Below are positions 11,440 to 23,300 of a stretch of 64,000 bases of DNA, in pieces (position 1 is the stretch's first letter; every line of letters starts with the position of its first letter). This DNA comes from Anas platyrhynchos (taxonomy: Eukaryota > Chordata > Aves > Anseriformes > Anatidae). A model generated the notes under the pieces. The model searched no databases, was not told the DNA's origin, and saw nothing but the letters and a program-made list of their open reading frames with translations. The stretch lies in contig NC_092621.1 of the NCBI RefSeq assembly GCF_047663525.1, forward strand, positions 11,350,501-11,414,500, written 5' to 3'. The position numbers and the translations under genes were made by a program.

Positions 11440-12378
11440 TATCTTTAATAACTTTATAAATTATATAGACAGTGGGGTCAAGTGCACCCTCAGCAAGTTC
11501 GCAGATGACACCAAGCTGAGTGCTGCAGTTGACACAACAGAAGGAAGGGAAGCCATTCAGGGGGACTTGGACAAGCTTGAGCAGTGGGCCCATGTGAACC
11601 AAATGAGATTCAACAAGTCCAAGTGCAAGGTGCTGCACCTGGGTCAGGGCAATCCCAGACACGAGCACAGACCGGGATAAGAACCCATTGAGAGCAGCCC
11701 TGTAGAGAAGGACTCGGGGACTCTGGTGGACAAAAAGCTTGACACGAGCCAGCAGTGTGTGCCTGCAGCCCAGAAGGCCAACTGCGTCCTGGGCTGCAGC
11801 AACAGAGGGGTGGGCAGCAGGTGGAGGGAGGGGATTGTGCCCCTCTGCTCTGCCCGGTGAGGCCCCCCCTGGAGTGCTGCGTCCTGGGCTGGAGCTCCCA
11901 GCACAAGAAGGATGTGGGGCTGTTAGAGTGGGTCCAGAGGAGGGCCACAAAGTTAGTCAGAGGGCTGGAGCACTTCTATGAGGACAGGCTGAGAGAGCTG
12001 GGGATGTTCAGCTTAAAGAAGAGAAGGCTTCAGGGTGACCTCATTGCAACCTTTCAGTACTTGAAGGGGACTTATAAGATTGAGCAAAGAGTTGCTCTCC
12101 ATCAGATATTGACAGGATGAGGAGGAGTGGCTTTAAACTAAAAGAGGGGAGATTTAGATCAGAGGTTAGGGGAAAAAATCACTCAGAGGGTGGTGAGGCT
12201 CTGGCACAGGCTGCCCAGAGAGGCTGTGGATGCCCCATCCCTGGAGTTTTAAAGACCAGGTTGGACAAGGCCCTGGATAACCTGATCTCAGGGGTGGCAT
12301 CCCTGCCCACGGTAGGGGAATTGGAACTAGATGGTCTTCATGGTCCCTTCCAACCCAAGCCATTCTGTGATTCTGCAA
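11440..12378 (+). mobile_element. CR1 LINE, 5'-truncated, frameshifted
   Basis: Plus orientation. It enters within the reverse transcriptase ([19 protein letters not shown], then ADDTKLS), runs through an [15 protein letters not shown] segment and acquires stops and frameshifts. It then passes through the CR1 3' UTR (a 'CAGGCTGCCCAGAGAGG' block) to a terminal ATTCTGTGATTCTG at about 12362-12375. Opposite in orientation to the copy at 8752-9710. Non-functional; open frames on the reverse strand here are shadows of the element. Confidence 0.92.
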
Positions 12379-15300
12379 CATCCGAAGCCCCCATCGGAAG
12401 CTTCCCACAGCAGACACAAGCAGACGTCCAGGAGATCTGGGAAAACCCAGATTTAAGATGAAAAAGACCTTGCAGCTAGTGTAGCTGTCAGAGTGGTACC
12501 TATTGGTAAACCAACTGTTAAATGAACAAAATCTAAGATAGATGCAAGAGATGTTTTCCACACCTTTAGCGCTCAGCCATATCTAAAGGGATTTACACTA
12601 ACAGAAAATTCCCCCCCCCCATAAAACCTTTCCACAAACTCACACAGCTGGCCAGATGCTGCCGAAGGCTGACACTCCTTCAGCATCTCTTTTCTGCCAC
12701 ACATGGATTGAAGAGCTAATACTGCTTCCTCACTTAAAAGAGTTCATTCAGCTGTATTAAAGAACTCCTGTTCAGTCCCATGATTACATTTACCCTTTAA
12801 ACTCCAGTTCTCACTCAGAAAATGATGGAATTAACCGAAGAGAACTTTTGAAAGGAAATTTTTTGGTGAGAGGAACAGCCATACACCATGTTACTCTGAA
12901 AAATGCAAAGACATAAGTCAACTTTCCCCTGAGCACGCATTGTGGCTGGAGAGCCCTTTGCCTTGTGAGGGTCAGCAGCAGGCTGGGCATTAACAGCTGA
13001 GAGGGAAAGCGCTCGGAAAAGGGAAGGATGTCTACCAGTCTAGACAGAATAATGTCAGCAGCCAGCACCAATAGAGCTGTTAATGCTTTAATAAGATACA
13101 CGGATTATGAAGAAACATTTATGTTCAGTCATTTCCTGCTGCCTAAGTGAGTCCATGTCCCTGGTAATCGTATTTCATCTGCATCCAGCATTCATTATTA
13201 CCTGCAGAACTCCAGGGGCTTTGTGTGTTCACAGAGCCTCTACTTAATACTGATACATTAAGTAATGGTTTTACTATTAATGTATTGCATTTCAGTAACT
13301 AGCCCTTTTTATCATCATTTCTGCCAGATTTGCATCTCCGCTGCCATTTGAATCATAAAAAGGGCCATTGCCTTTGCAAAGGCACTAGGGGGATGAATAC
13401 CTCTGGGAGATTAGGGTCTTCCTCAGAACGGAGAGAGCTCCATCTCCCCCCCACCCCGAGGCAGATAATGGGCTGCATACAGACAAAGCACATCACCTGC
13501 ATTAAAACTAACCAAAAATCAGAAGTAAATGAGCAAAATATGCTGAAAAGGGAAAGAAGTTTTTTTTTTTTTTTTTTAAAAAAAAGGTAACCAGTTAGCT
13601 ATGTATGGCTGAAGCTTAAAAAACAGGAATGCATCAGGAGTCCAAGATCGTTTTCAGAGCTTTGATTGTTTTCACGCTACAAGTCAAAACATGATTTTTG
13701 CTTTTCAACAGCCGCACTCAATCACTGCTAAATCACAGCCCAGGCAGCACGACGGTATTTAAAACCACCCCAGTCCAAAACAAAGTACAGCCTAAGGAAC
13801 AACAGGCATTGAAGTGTCTGATGGCTGTAGATCAGACTAGCTTTGTTTGCTTACCTTATCTTCTTAGTGTAGCAACCATATCCAATACAATGCAACTGTT
13901 CTTTAATCACCCTATAAAGCTTTCCCAGGCAACCTCAAACCAAAACTGTTCGGTTGGTTGGTGGCTCTTGTTGTTTGTTTGTTTCCCAAGTATTAAATAG
14001 CTGGAATTAGTTGTGCAAGTTATTTAAAACCTTTCAGCTAGCTGCACATGAGATATGGTTCCCAGGAATTCCCTCTTTTCCAGAGTTAGATTTACTGCAG
14101 TTGTGCTTCCATCTTTCACCTTCTCTTTAATGGACAGCCCCCAGTCACAGCACAGGGCATCCTCAAGCACTCTGCTCCTGTTATTTCCCTTGTACCACCA
14201 TGGGGTGATTTGTGTCAACAAGCTGATGCAATAGAAAACCAACCCATAAAAGTAAAGCCTGTTTTTCCATAAAACATGCTGCTGGCTACATGACACTAAC
14301 GGCAAGGCGGTGGAAGCACGCTGCTGGGGCAGGACACAGCAGGACCCCTTCGGCTGCAGCCTGTGGTTGCACCACATCAGTTGTAACCCAAACCCAGTCA
14401 CCGCTGGGAGAACAGACCACTGCTTCCAGTGCTGGCACTAGTGCAGCAATGTACTGAAAGCTGCAAGATGTGTTACATTTGAAAGCACAGTTTAGGATAA
14501 TCACCCTGGTTTTTCCTTGATGCAGTTTCCATTTACAGAAATATGGAACAGGATAGGGTTTTATTCGTTCTAAATAATTACCTTTTATTACAGGACAGCT
14601 ACCAGAGCTGCCGTGTTCCACATTGATAGGGAAATAAGTGACCTTGCACTTTGAAAAGACTGCACGTTAATTGTTATGAGTTAAGTCATCTGCAGCAAGT
14701 CTTATCTGCGTTTCACATATCCCCATCACCCTAGGAGAGCACAACAGGAAAAACCATGGCAAGCGTAGAACCAATCTTTTCCAAATTTCAACAAAGAGCC
14801 TTTAGAAAGGAATGTCAAAAAGATTTTTTTTTTTAACTTTTTTTTTTTTTTTTTTTTTTTAAGAGCAAACTCACAGTGGAAAGTCTGGTCTGGGAAACTA
14901 GAAAATAGAGGAAGTGGCTTGTAGGAAACAAACTGGATTAATCTGTGTAGGGAACATCAGGAGCTTGGTAAGCAGCATCCTGTTTTGATTTGTGCATCAG
15001 GGTCACAGTGAAAGTTAAAATATCTTGCATCATCACCAAAACATGAAGCAATGAGCTCTTCGCATAAAATATGTTTCTCTGTCATCGCATTCATGCGTAA
15101 ACATACTTTAAAACAATGCCTGCAGAAATGAAAAGAGGAAGTGAATCCCACTCACTGCAAAGTGAGCCAGCTAGCCTACAGAGCTCTGACGTTTAAATGC
15201 TTGATGGTATTTACAAAATATTTGAAGATTTATGCTCAACTAGCAGAATTTTACATTAATTCTAGTTGCTAGCTGTTCTTAATTGGATTTACTTACTTTT

Positions 15301-17679
15301 TTTTTTTTCCCCAGAATGGGAATACTGTTAACAATAAGGATTATAAGTGACCTTTCAGAAGTCATACAAATGCAGTTTATTTCCAGGAAACTCAACAGGT
15401 TCCAAGCTTGAATTTTGGCTCCTACTGTGTAATGAAAAATATATTTCAGAGAGCAAAAACAGACATTAACCAAGATAAATAAAAATTCTGTTGCCTTAAA
15501 AGAAAGCCCAGATACCTGATACGACTGTAAACAAGTGGGTTTTCCTATCTGGGAGTTTTCCTGTCTGGGAGCTGCATGGCTTTTTGTCTGAAAATTGTAG
15601 GCTGAAATCACAACTGAGCTGCAGGCACAGGGGGTTTAAGTTTCCTTTTCTCACCCTCATTTCCTTAGTGGCCACACAGGGCAGCTAATGTTTGCTCTCC
15701 ACCCACTTGCACCAAAGCTTTGGAAACTAGTAGGTAATTTTTACCACATTTGACATAAATAACTCTTAAAATCTATTAGATTCCAACAGTCTAACAGCCA
15801 AGCCAACTCATGGCCCTTTACTTGGTCCCCAGGAACAGAAATACTGAATGTGTCTTGCCCAGCAAGTCAGTAGCAGTGAGAAACCTATTAACTGCTAACA
15901 CAGCATGTGACTTAAGATTAGAGAGGAAGTTTAGGGAGGAAAGACAGATGTTATGGTATGAGGAAGGGTAGGACTCTAGAAGAAAGGAGGAAGTTCAAAG
16001 AACTGCAGTGTGGCCAGACAAGACAATGGCAGGGAAATCAGTCTTCACAGTTCTACTTTTCATAAAATAATGCATTAAAGGCACTTCCGAGGTAAGGGCA
16101 TTCTGCCTGCTTCAAGCAGCCAGGCAAACCGCTGGGGGAAATACTTAATTCATTTTATTGGATTGTCAAAGAAAAAAGAAACTGAGAAAATAGCTGTTTT
16201 TCCAGCTCAAACAGCAGCTGTGCTCATCTGTGCCTGTTCCTTTTCAGGATAACTCTACTAACCTACCAGGCAAGAGTTTTGCCATTCTGCAAAGAATAGC
16301 AAAATGCAGAAAGAATATGACACAAAATAACTTCACTATAAATGAAAAAAGACATGCAACCATTACAAAGATCTTGCCACCCCCTCTTTCAACCACTACC
16401 CTCAAAGTGGAGGAGCCTACGTGGTTCTTCATGGGGTATGCCCTTCACGAGGATCAGAATAGTTCACTAACCCACCTCTTCCCCAGCCCAGAAAATGAAG
16501 TCCAGTCCAGGTAATTTCAAAATTGAGTTTTACGCAAAAAGTAAGCTTTTTTCAAGCGTATACAAAGCAGTGTGTACTGTGTATGAAGTTTCCAGCTAAC
16601 AACCACCATGAAGGTAATCTTCAGTCTAACAGAAGTAGTTCAGTGATTAAGAGTTCATAGATTTAAGTGCTGAATGCATGAATATTCTGAGTATTGTCAT
16701 TGCCCCTAAGTACTCATGGAATGCATCCCAGGAGAATGCCAATGTGGAAAAGTCATTTAATTCACCATACTAAACCATGGTTAAAACATCTACTACAGAA
16801 AGTACTTAACTTCTTAGGATGTAGTAAAGAAGTTATAGCTACATGGTTCTAACCTGAAAGAAAAAAAAAACATGAAAGGAAAAAGCTTTAATTGAAGGAA
16901 CAGATCAGGAGGCTAAGTTGGCTGTAAGTATCCCTGTAAAGCACATGCCTGCATTCCAAAGCAGTGTCCACCAATAGCTGAACATTTTCAGCCCAGTGAA
17001 TGCAGCCTTAAAGCCAAGCGGTCAAAGTACACGCACTGATCTTTAGAAGATGTGGGAGAGGCAGTGGCACACCTTGCATTACAATGTGACCCAGCACTTC
17101 ACAGACTGAGCTATTCCTGTTCCTTCAAGAAGCCTGTCTTAAACCTCATCACAATTTTGTACATTCCCTTCAGGAAATTGTTTTTGAAAGTGTTATTTGT
17201 GATAGCAATTTCTCATCTCTGGAAAATAATAAAAGAGATGTTTCTCATTTGTACTCTACAGTTTACCGTGACCAGCCTGCAATCTGTGCTCATTGTGCAT
17301 CTGGTTCAAGGGATGCTCTGCTGCTGGTATTTCAACAAGCTGCCTCACTTGATACTGCAAGAACATTCTCTGATGAATTGGGGGAACTACGTAATGAAAG
17401 GCAAGTATGCTGCCATGACTGAAGTGTTTCAATAGACCTCCAAACACCACCATTCAGCAGCCACTTTCTAGACCACTTCAGTAGCTTCCCATAGTCATCC
17501 TACAGCATCACTTTGACACACTTGTTCTACAGCACAGCCAGGTCAAAACAGCTTCCTTCCCTAAGTCTGTGAATACCCTGCATATAACTCAGTAAGTCTT
17601 GGCACTGCAGCTGGTCAAATTTACTATGATTTAGTGTCATTTTGAAAAATATGAGCTTAAATATTCTTATTTCAGGTTA
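12379..17679. other. Intergenic, CR1 to MTMR12 3' end; no gene seen
   Basis: Unique AT-rich sequence with homopolymer tracts (about 13560-13577 and about 14838-14860). The stretch around 13150-13460 is less AT-rich and simple-repeat-free, and carries a perfect octamer ATTTGCAT (13328-13335), so it may be a conserved non-coding element. No exon-like structure was found; the short open frames have no homology I recognise. Confidence 0.5.
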
Positions 17680-19810
17680 CATACATCAAAATGTATTTTA
17701 TTAACACTTTCCAAACAGCTCATTAGAGAGGAATACCAGTCTTTTTTGCATTTTTTAAAGCCAACTACAGTTTCTAGCTTGCATTCAGTGTAAAAACCTC
17801 AGAGGTATAAACAGAAGCCTTAAGTAAAAATACTAAGTATATTTCCAATTCAACAGTGCAGAAAACCAGTAACAATGGTATTTATTCTACATTAGAAGTG
17901 TTCTCATGTTCATTTCTAAATATATTTCTCTTCTATATAAACTTTTGATAACTTATGTACAAATCAGATGTCCAACATCTGTTAATATAAATATGTAATC
18001 GTCATGACTGAAACATTACAAGTTTGATCAAAAGTACAGAAAAATCCAGGTAATAGTTTTTTTTTTCCTAATAGCAGTGTTCTAAAAAACCCTTGAACCC
18101 AAATGACCTTAAAATGATAGATTTCTTCTACATAAAAATGCATTGTTCATTCAATATGCAAGAGTTACTGCAAAACTGAATCACTTGAGCTACAATCAAG
18201 CCTGAAGGACATGTACTGGACAGCCCATTCTAGCAAATGCTAGCTATGAAAAAAGAGATATGTATCACAGAATAAAGTGTAAGTGCTAGCACATTTTAAA
18301 ATAAAATGCTACAAACTCAAGTATTGTCCTTGTGCTACTAACACTTAAGGCAATCAAGAGTTGAGAAGCTTCAGTTTGGCATATAGTTGCATCAAGGTCT
18401 CCCCCTTCTCCCACTAATACATTTGTTTTAACATAGTATATTTTTAGAGGGTTGCAGACGATATTTTGCTATACAGATTAAGTACAACTCATTTTGAAGT
18501 GACCGATCAGTAACCCAGTTTAGTAACACTGAGCTGATCAAATTTAAGTGACAACTTTACCACGTAGATTTTTCAGCGTGGATTTCTAAACTGGTGCAAG
18601 AATACAGAGAAAGCCATTAATGTCTACCCTCTCAATGTAACTGATAATATGATTTGCATCTCTTCTCGGGGTACTCTAGAACCTAAGGGTTCAAAATACA
18701 TATGACAGTCAAACAATACTCCACTTTACAAAGGACAATTATTTGCAGCAAAAATACTTTTTATATAAACATACACAGTAGATCAAAAAGTCAGGCATTT
18801 CTTTATGGCTTTTTTCACTGAGGTACTGTTCAAACATCCAGCAAACAGGATGCAAGTGTTTCATAGGGTATGAAAGCCACATTCATAAGCTTTACCACTA
18901 ACTCATGACAAGTGGCAACAGACTGCAAATCCATGACTGTCTTTGCTTCTGTGTGATGGGTCTCAGTGCTAGCTTCAGAAATCCTCAAAGGCAACTGGGA
19001 TAAGCACAGGAATTAGAATAAAAAGATCTCTCCATTAAAAGGACTGGAAAAATACCCATAACAATCCAGAATCTGTCAGGCTATTTTCTACAATTAACAG
19101 CAAACATTTGGAACTTAATACTTCAAGGCAGCAATGGAGTACAGCACAGCAGACACGCAGGACTTGAAACGTTTAGGTTAGCCCTTGCATCTGATCCTTA
19201 AGCGAAGTGCATGCAGAGGCTTAGAAAAGCCAAGCTGCTATTACAATACTACACAAGGTAACGTTCTGCAAGCCAAAGATGAACACTGTCAGGAAAGATG
19301 AGGTTGACAAGCAGATGACTTCAGTTGATGCCATAACAGACAGAAAAACCCTGGTGACCACAAGTTCATTCCTCAGCTGTAAAAAACTTTTTGCTTAAAA
19401 GCACATTTAGTTATACCTTCCCCTCTTTATTTTACATCAGGGAGAAATGCAGATGTATTAATAGTTTCCAGTACTTTTAACATAAGGGGAAGAGGGCTTA
19501 CGTTAAAAGTAATTTTGCACATTCCTTATGATTGTTGTTGTATTTAGTATTCTATCTTTACCTCAGAAAATAATATTTTTGTATAAACCAACCATATGGC
19601 TTCTCCAGCCTAGACTTTATTATACCTATGCTACAAGTGTTTCTGCAATCAGTACTGTTATGGTGAAATAGAAATTCAAAATACACTCAGTTAACTGAGG
19701 TGTTTAAAATCCCACAAATCCACTCAGCAGGCTACAAATACTTGAGTTCCTTAAATTAGGATACAGCACAACGTTTTAACCTCAGAGCTTAGCCACATAC
19801 AATTCATACT
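17680..19810 (-). other. MTMR12: Probable MTMR12 3' UTR
   Basis: Sequence downstream of the MTMR12 stop. Canonical AATAAA signals on the minus strand lie at 19616-19621, 19426-19431, 17881-17886 and 17697-17702. The human transcript has a 3' UTR of roughly two kilobases, which favours one of the two distal signals (17697 or 17881). Which signal is used, and whether short isoforms exist, cannot be decided without transcript data. Confidence 0.5.
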
Positions 19811-20398
19811 TTAATATATACACTTTAACATATCACTACTTAGATCAACAAATTCATCATCCCTCTTGACCAAGTCATCTTCATCTTCCAAGTCTTTCCA
19901 GGTGCTAGTGGGTAAAGCTGGTTTGACAGACTGTCTATGAATTAAAGCAAATGGAAACAAAGACGACAAACGGGCAGAATTTCTCAGCATTGGAACAGCA
20001 TGTATGTTTCCAGATACAGCTTGGCTATGTTCTTCATCCATTTTTACCTGTAATCTTTCCACTTCTTCCATCAAGTCCAAAATCCTGGCAGCTGTGGCTA
20101 TCGTACCACCACCATGTAGCTGAACTTCAGGAATCCATCGTAAATACCGTTGTGCCCAGACTCTGATTTCAGGCCCATCAATGCGAGGTAGCAGAAGACC
20201 ATGATAGTCAACAGGTTTACTATGCCAGCTATCGTAAAATTCCCTGAAGCTATTAGGAGGTTCATCTGAAGAATTAATGAACTTGCCAATTCTTTTCCCC
20301 AAAATGTTTTTAATTAAATGATCTGTTTCCTCCCTGAAAAATCCTCTCTTCGGGGAAGATTTTGTTTGTGTCAATGGACAAGAAAGCTGCCTCTGATG
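19811..20398 (-). CDS. MTMR12: MTMR12 exon 16 (residues 547-741 and stop)
   Basis: [20 protein letters not shown] through [18 protein letters not shown] and [15 protein letters not shown], then a helical, probably coiled-coil segment ([17 protein letters not shown]), then the conserved tail [16 protein letters not shown]. Ends [14 protein letters not shown] with TAA at 19811-19813. Acceptor TTTAAAG just before the first codon. Confidence 0.96.
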   Translation of the reverse strand, partial: HQRQLSCPLTQTKSSPKRGFFREETDHLIKNILGKRIGKFINSSDEPPNSFREFYDSWHSKPVDYHGLLLPRIDGPEIRVWAQRYLRWIPEVQLHGGGTIATAARILDLMEEVERLQVKMDEEHSQAVSGNIHAVPMLRNSARLSSLFPFALIHRQSVKPALPTSTWKDLEDEDDLVKRDDEFVDLSSDMLKCIY

Positions 20399-23300
20399 CT
20401 TTAAAGAGAAAAAAACATACAAAGATAAATGTTAATGGGACAAGAAGAATGTCTTAAGAGAAAATAACAATATTAAATTGTATTCAGAAAATACTTGCAG
20501 TCACTGAAGTGGCTTAAACACAGCTACACCTTTGCTATAGTGTCCAAGAACTGTTAACTCTTCAATGGCTAATACACTGAATATTTCACACAGATTATTT
20601 TGAAGATACTTCACCACTATAGTAGCAGGGAAAGGAACACTGAATAAAGCATGCTTGTATGAAGAGCATTTTTCTTTTTCAAGAAAGAATTACTTTGTGT
20701 GGCTAGCTTAAACTTGGAAATATGTATTTGATTTTGAAGGTTAATTTGTCAGTTCCTCATTGCTTCCCACCACACAAGTTTCCTGCATAATGCTGTAAAT
20801 CACACTAATAACATCTCACTTGCGAATGCTTTTGTACCAAACAGAGTTTAACCAACATAACAGGGAAACTGAAAAATCAGAAACAGGTAGCCAAAAAAAC
20901 CCTTTCTGCTGAATTTGTACTGTTTTTCAGTAATGAGGTGATCCATCTATAATATTAAATACCCTGGACAAATTTTGTTTGTTCCTGGGTTTTGTGTTTT
21001 AAATGCATGCACACACTCCCATTACATTCAAAACAAATTTAGGGAGGCAGCTTTAAACCTGTTATGTATTTCAATTAAATACTCTGTGGAACAATAAAAT
21101 CAATTCAACCATCACTACAAGTCACTGGGATGTTAAGTCCCATGAGAAGTTATTACTGTACTTCCACAAAGCTACTATGAGGAAGTCTAAGTTCATGGCT
21201 ATTTACAGCAACTGTAAAAATAGTGATTAGAAAACTGAGGAAGACAAGCCACATTCATAAGACACAGGTGAGTCTGAGGTGTACATAATTTGCCCATTAA
21301 CTGCTGGCACTAGTGCTTCCACTAAGTACACTGGAAGTATGACTGAGTTATACCTTTATTTTGAAATGATAGAAGTAACAGGTTAAGCAGAAAATATCTT
21401 ACTTTGCATCGTGCAGTTTTCCGTTGACTTTTATCTGGTTTTGGCTTCTCTGCATAAAGAGGGTTGTTCAGAAAAGCCTGGGCCTTGGGATCAAACTGCA
21501 CAGACCAGTCCCACACAGTCAGAAATCTGAAAGGACCACTTTGTGTCTCGAGGCTTTCACCAGTCTGCCAAAACAAACAGGTCACAATTAGGACTGCTAT
21601 AAAGGAGTTCTGACCAAGTCAAGGTGGAATTAAGAACTGGCTTTTCATAGAGAAGCCCACAGAGTTGCAACACACTTGATTTCTACATATTCAACAGCTG
21701 GACAAAATTATTAGATGTAAGTAAGTAAAAACAAAGGCTACCTGTATAGTATTCTCTAACTTAAGACAGTATTTCAATTCAACTGTGTAATCAGACACTA
21801 CCAAGAATGTCCTTCACAGCTGAAAATGAGACAAAAAACTGAGGGGAAAAAACAAAATTGAAAACTGGGCAGGAAACAGACACATTCTTCAAACATAGGG
21901 TGCATGTTAGAATTATGGAATAAACCTCTCCAAATTTCAAAGTTAACTGCAGCTATGTAGTGCTGCCAGTTTAAATGTTATGGTCAGTATTTTATACACA
22001 AGTGGTCTCAACTTTTTTTTTTAGTCTTTGTTCAACCTTGCAGAGGATACCCCCATTGCTTCCAGCTTCTTAGGTTATAGAAAAGCATAAACCAAATGTA
22101 AAGCAACATTCAATAAGTGTTGATTTTGGAACAGAACAGTACATAACGATTTTGTAGGTAACTTATTATGGACAACAGGGATATTCTCCTTCAGTTAAAG
22201 AGCTCAATTTTCAATGGAGAGCAATGAACATGAAAATACAACCCCCCATTAGAAGTAATTTGAGTTATTTTCATGTTGTCAGAGTACTGAGCTTGACTGC
22301 ATACAACTAATATTGCACTCATTCACCTTCAATGCATCACATTATCCTTCAATTAAATAGGAAAAAAATAGGAAAAGGCAAAAATAAGCATGCTGCTAGT
22401 GCCTTTTTTGAGCATCCCTAGCTCATTGGTCAAACCTGTTCTCCAACACATTGCATTGACAAAACAAACCCTTACCGTATTAGTGTCTTTTTGATGTTGC
22501 GAATTGAAGAAGAAAGTGCTAAAAATTGGCACATAGAGGCTGTCTGACAAGACAGTTAAGTATGTTTCTGTGAACTCAAACGCTGCAGGATACTGTTGTA
22601 CCAACTGCCAAACACAATCTAGCAAGAGCAGAAAAACAGGAGCCTAAAAGAAAATATTGCATCTGTTTCAGAAAGTGTTCTATCACACAGACCAATTATA
22701 TTACAGTATTTAGTGCCCCCAAATACAAGTCTTAAGGAAAGTAATCTGGTGAACTACAAAAATTGCTGTAAGTAACTTAGGCTGAACTCTGAAGTATCAT
22801 CCCTGACCAGCTTTTGATAGAAATAATTAATACTTTCTAATGAGTGCAAATTCAGGTTAACTCACTATAAAAGGCTGCACAGCAGCAACTTTCACAGTTG
22901 ACAAAGTACTTCTAGTTTATAGCAATTCTTGATCAGAACTGAACAGTTTACACCTAGGACTTTCTTTTTGTATAGCGATCTGATTTATTCCCCAAATACA
23001 AACAAGTAGAAATGAGATTGCAGCATCTAGAAATACAGTATAAAGCTAAACTCTAGATGTGACAAAAATGTAATTCACTAAGTAATTTATATGAATTTCA
23101 CTATTTAACAGTTTAAAAGTACACGAGATACATGTCTTTCAAAATACTCCCGGATCAGAAGTGAAATTAGTATTCTTTTTAGTTTTAAGGACATTGCTGA
23201 ACTCTGAATAGCAAAAATAGTAACACTAAAAACACCCAGCCATGAATCAAAATGTAGAATAGAAGATCCTCAGAGCAATTAGAATTTCTGGGCTAACATC

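Noticed and set aside
11411-11950. 179-codon minus-strand open frame
   Set aside because: Antisense shadow of the CR1 at 11440-12378.
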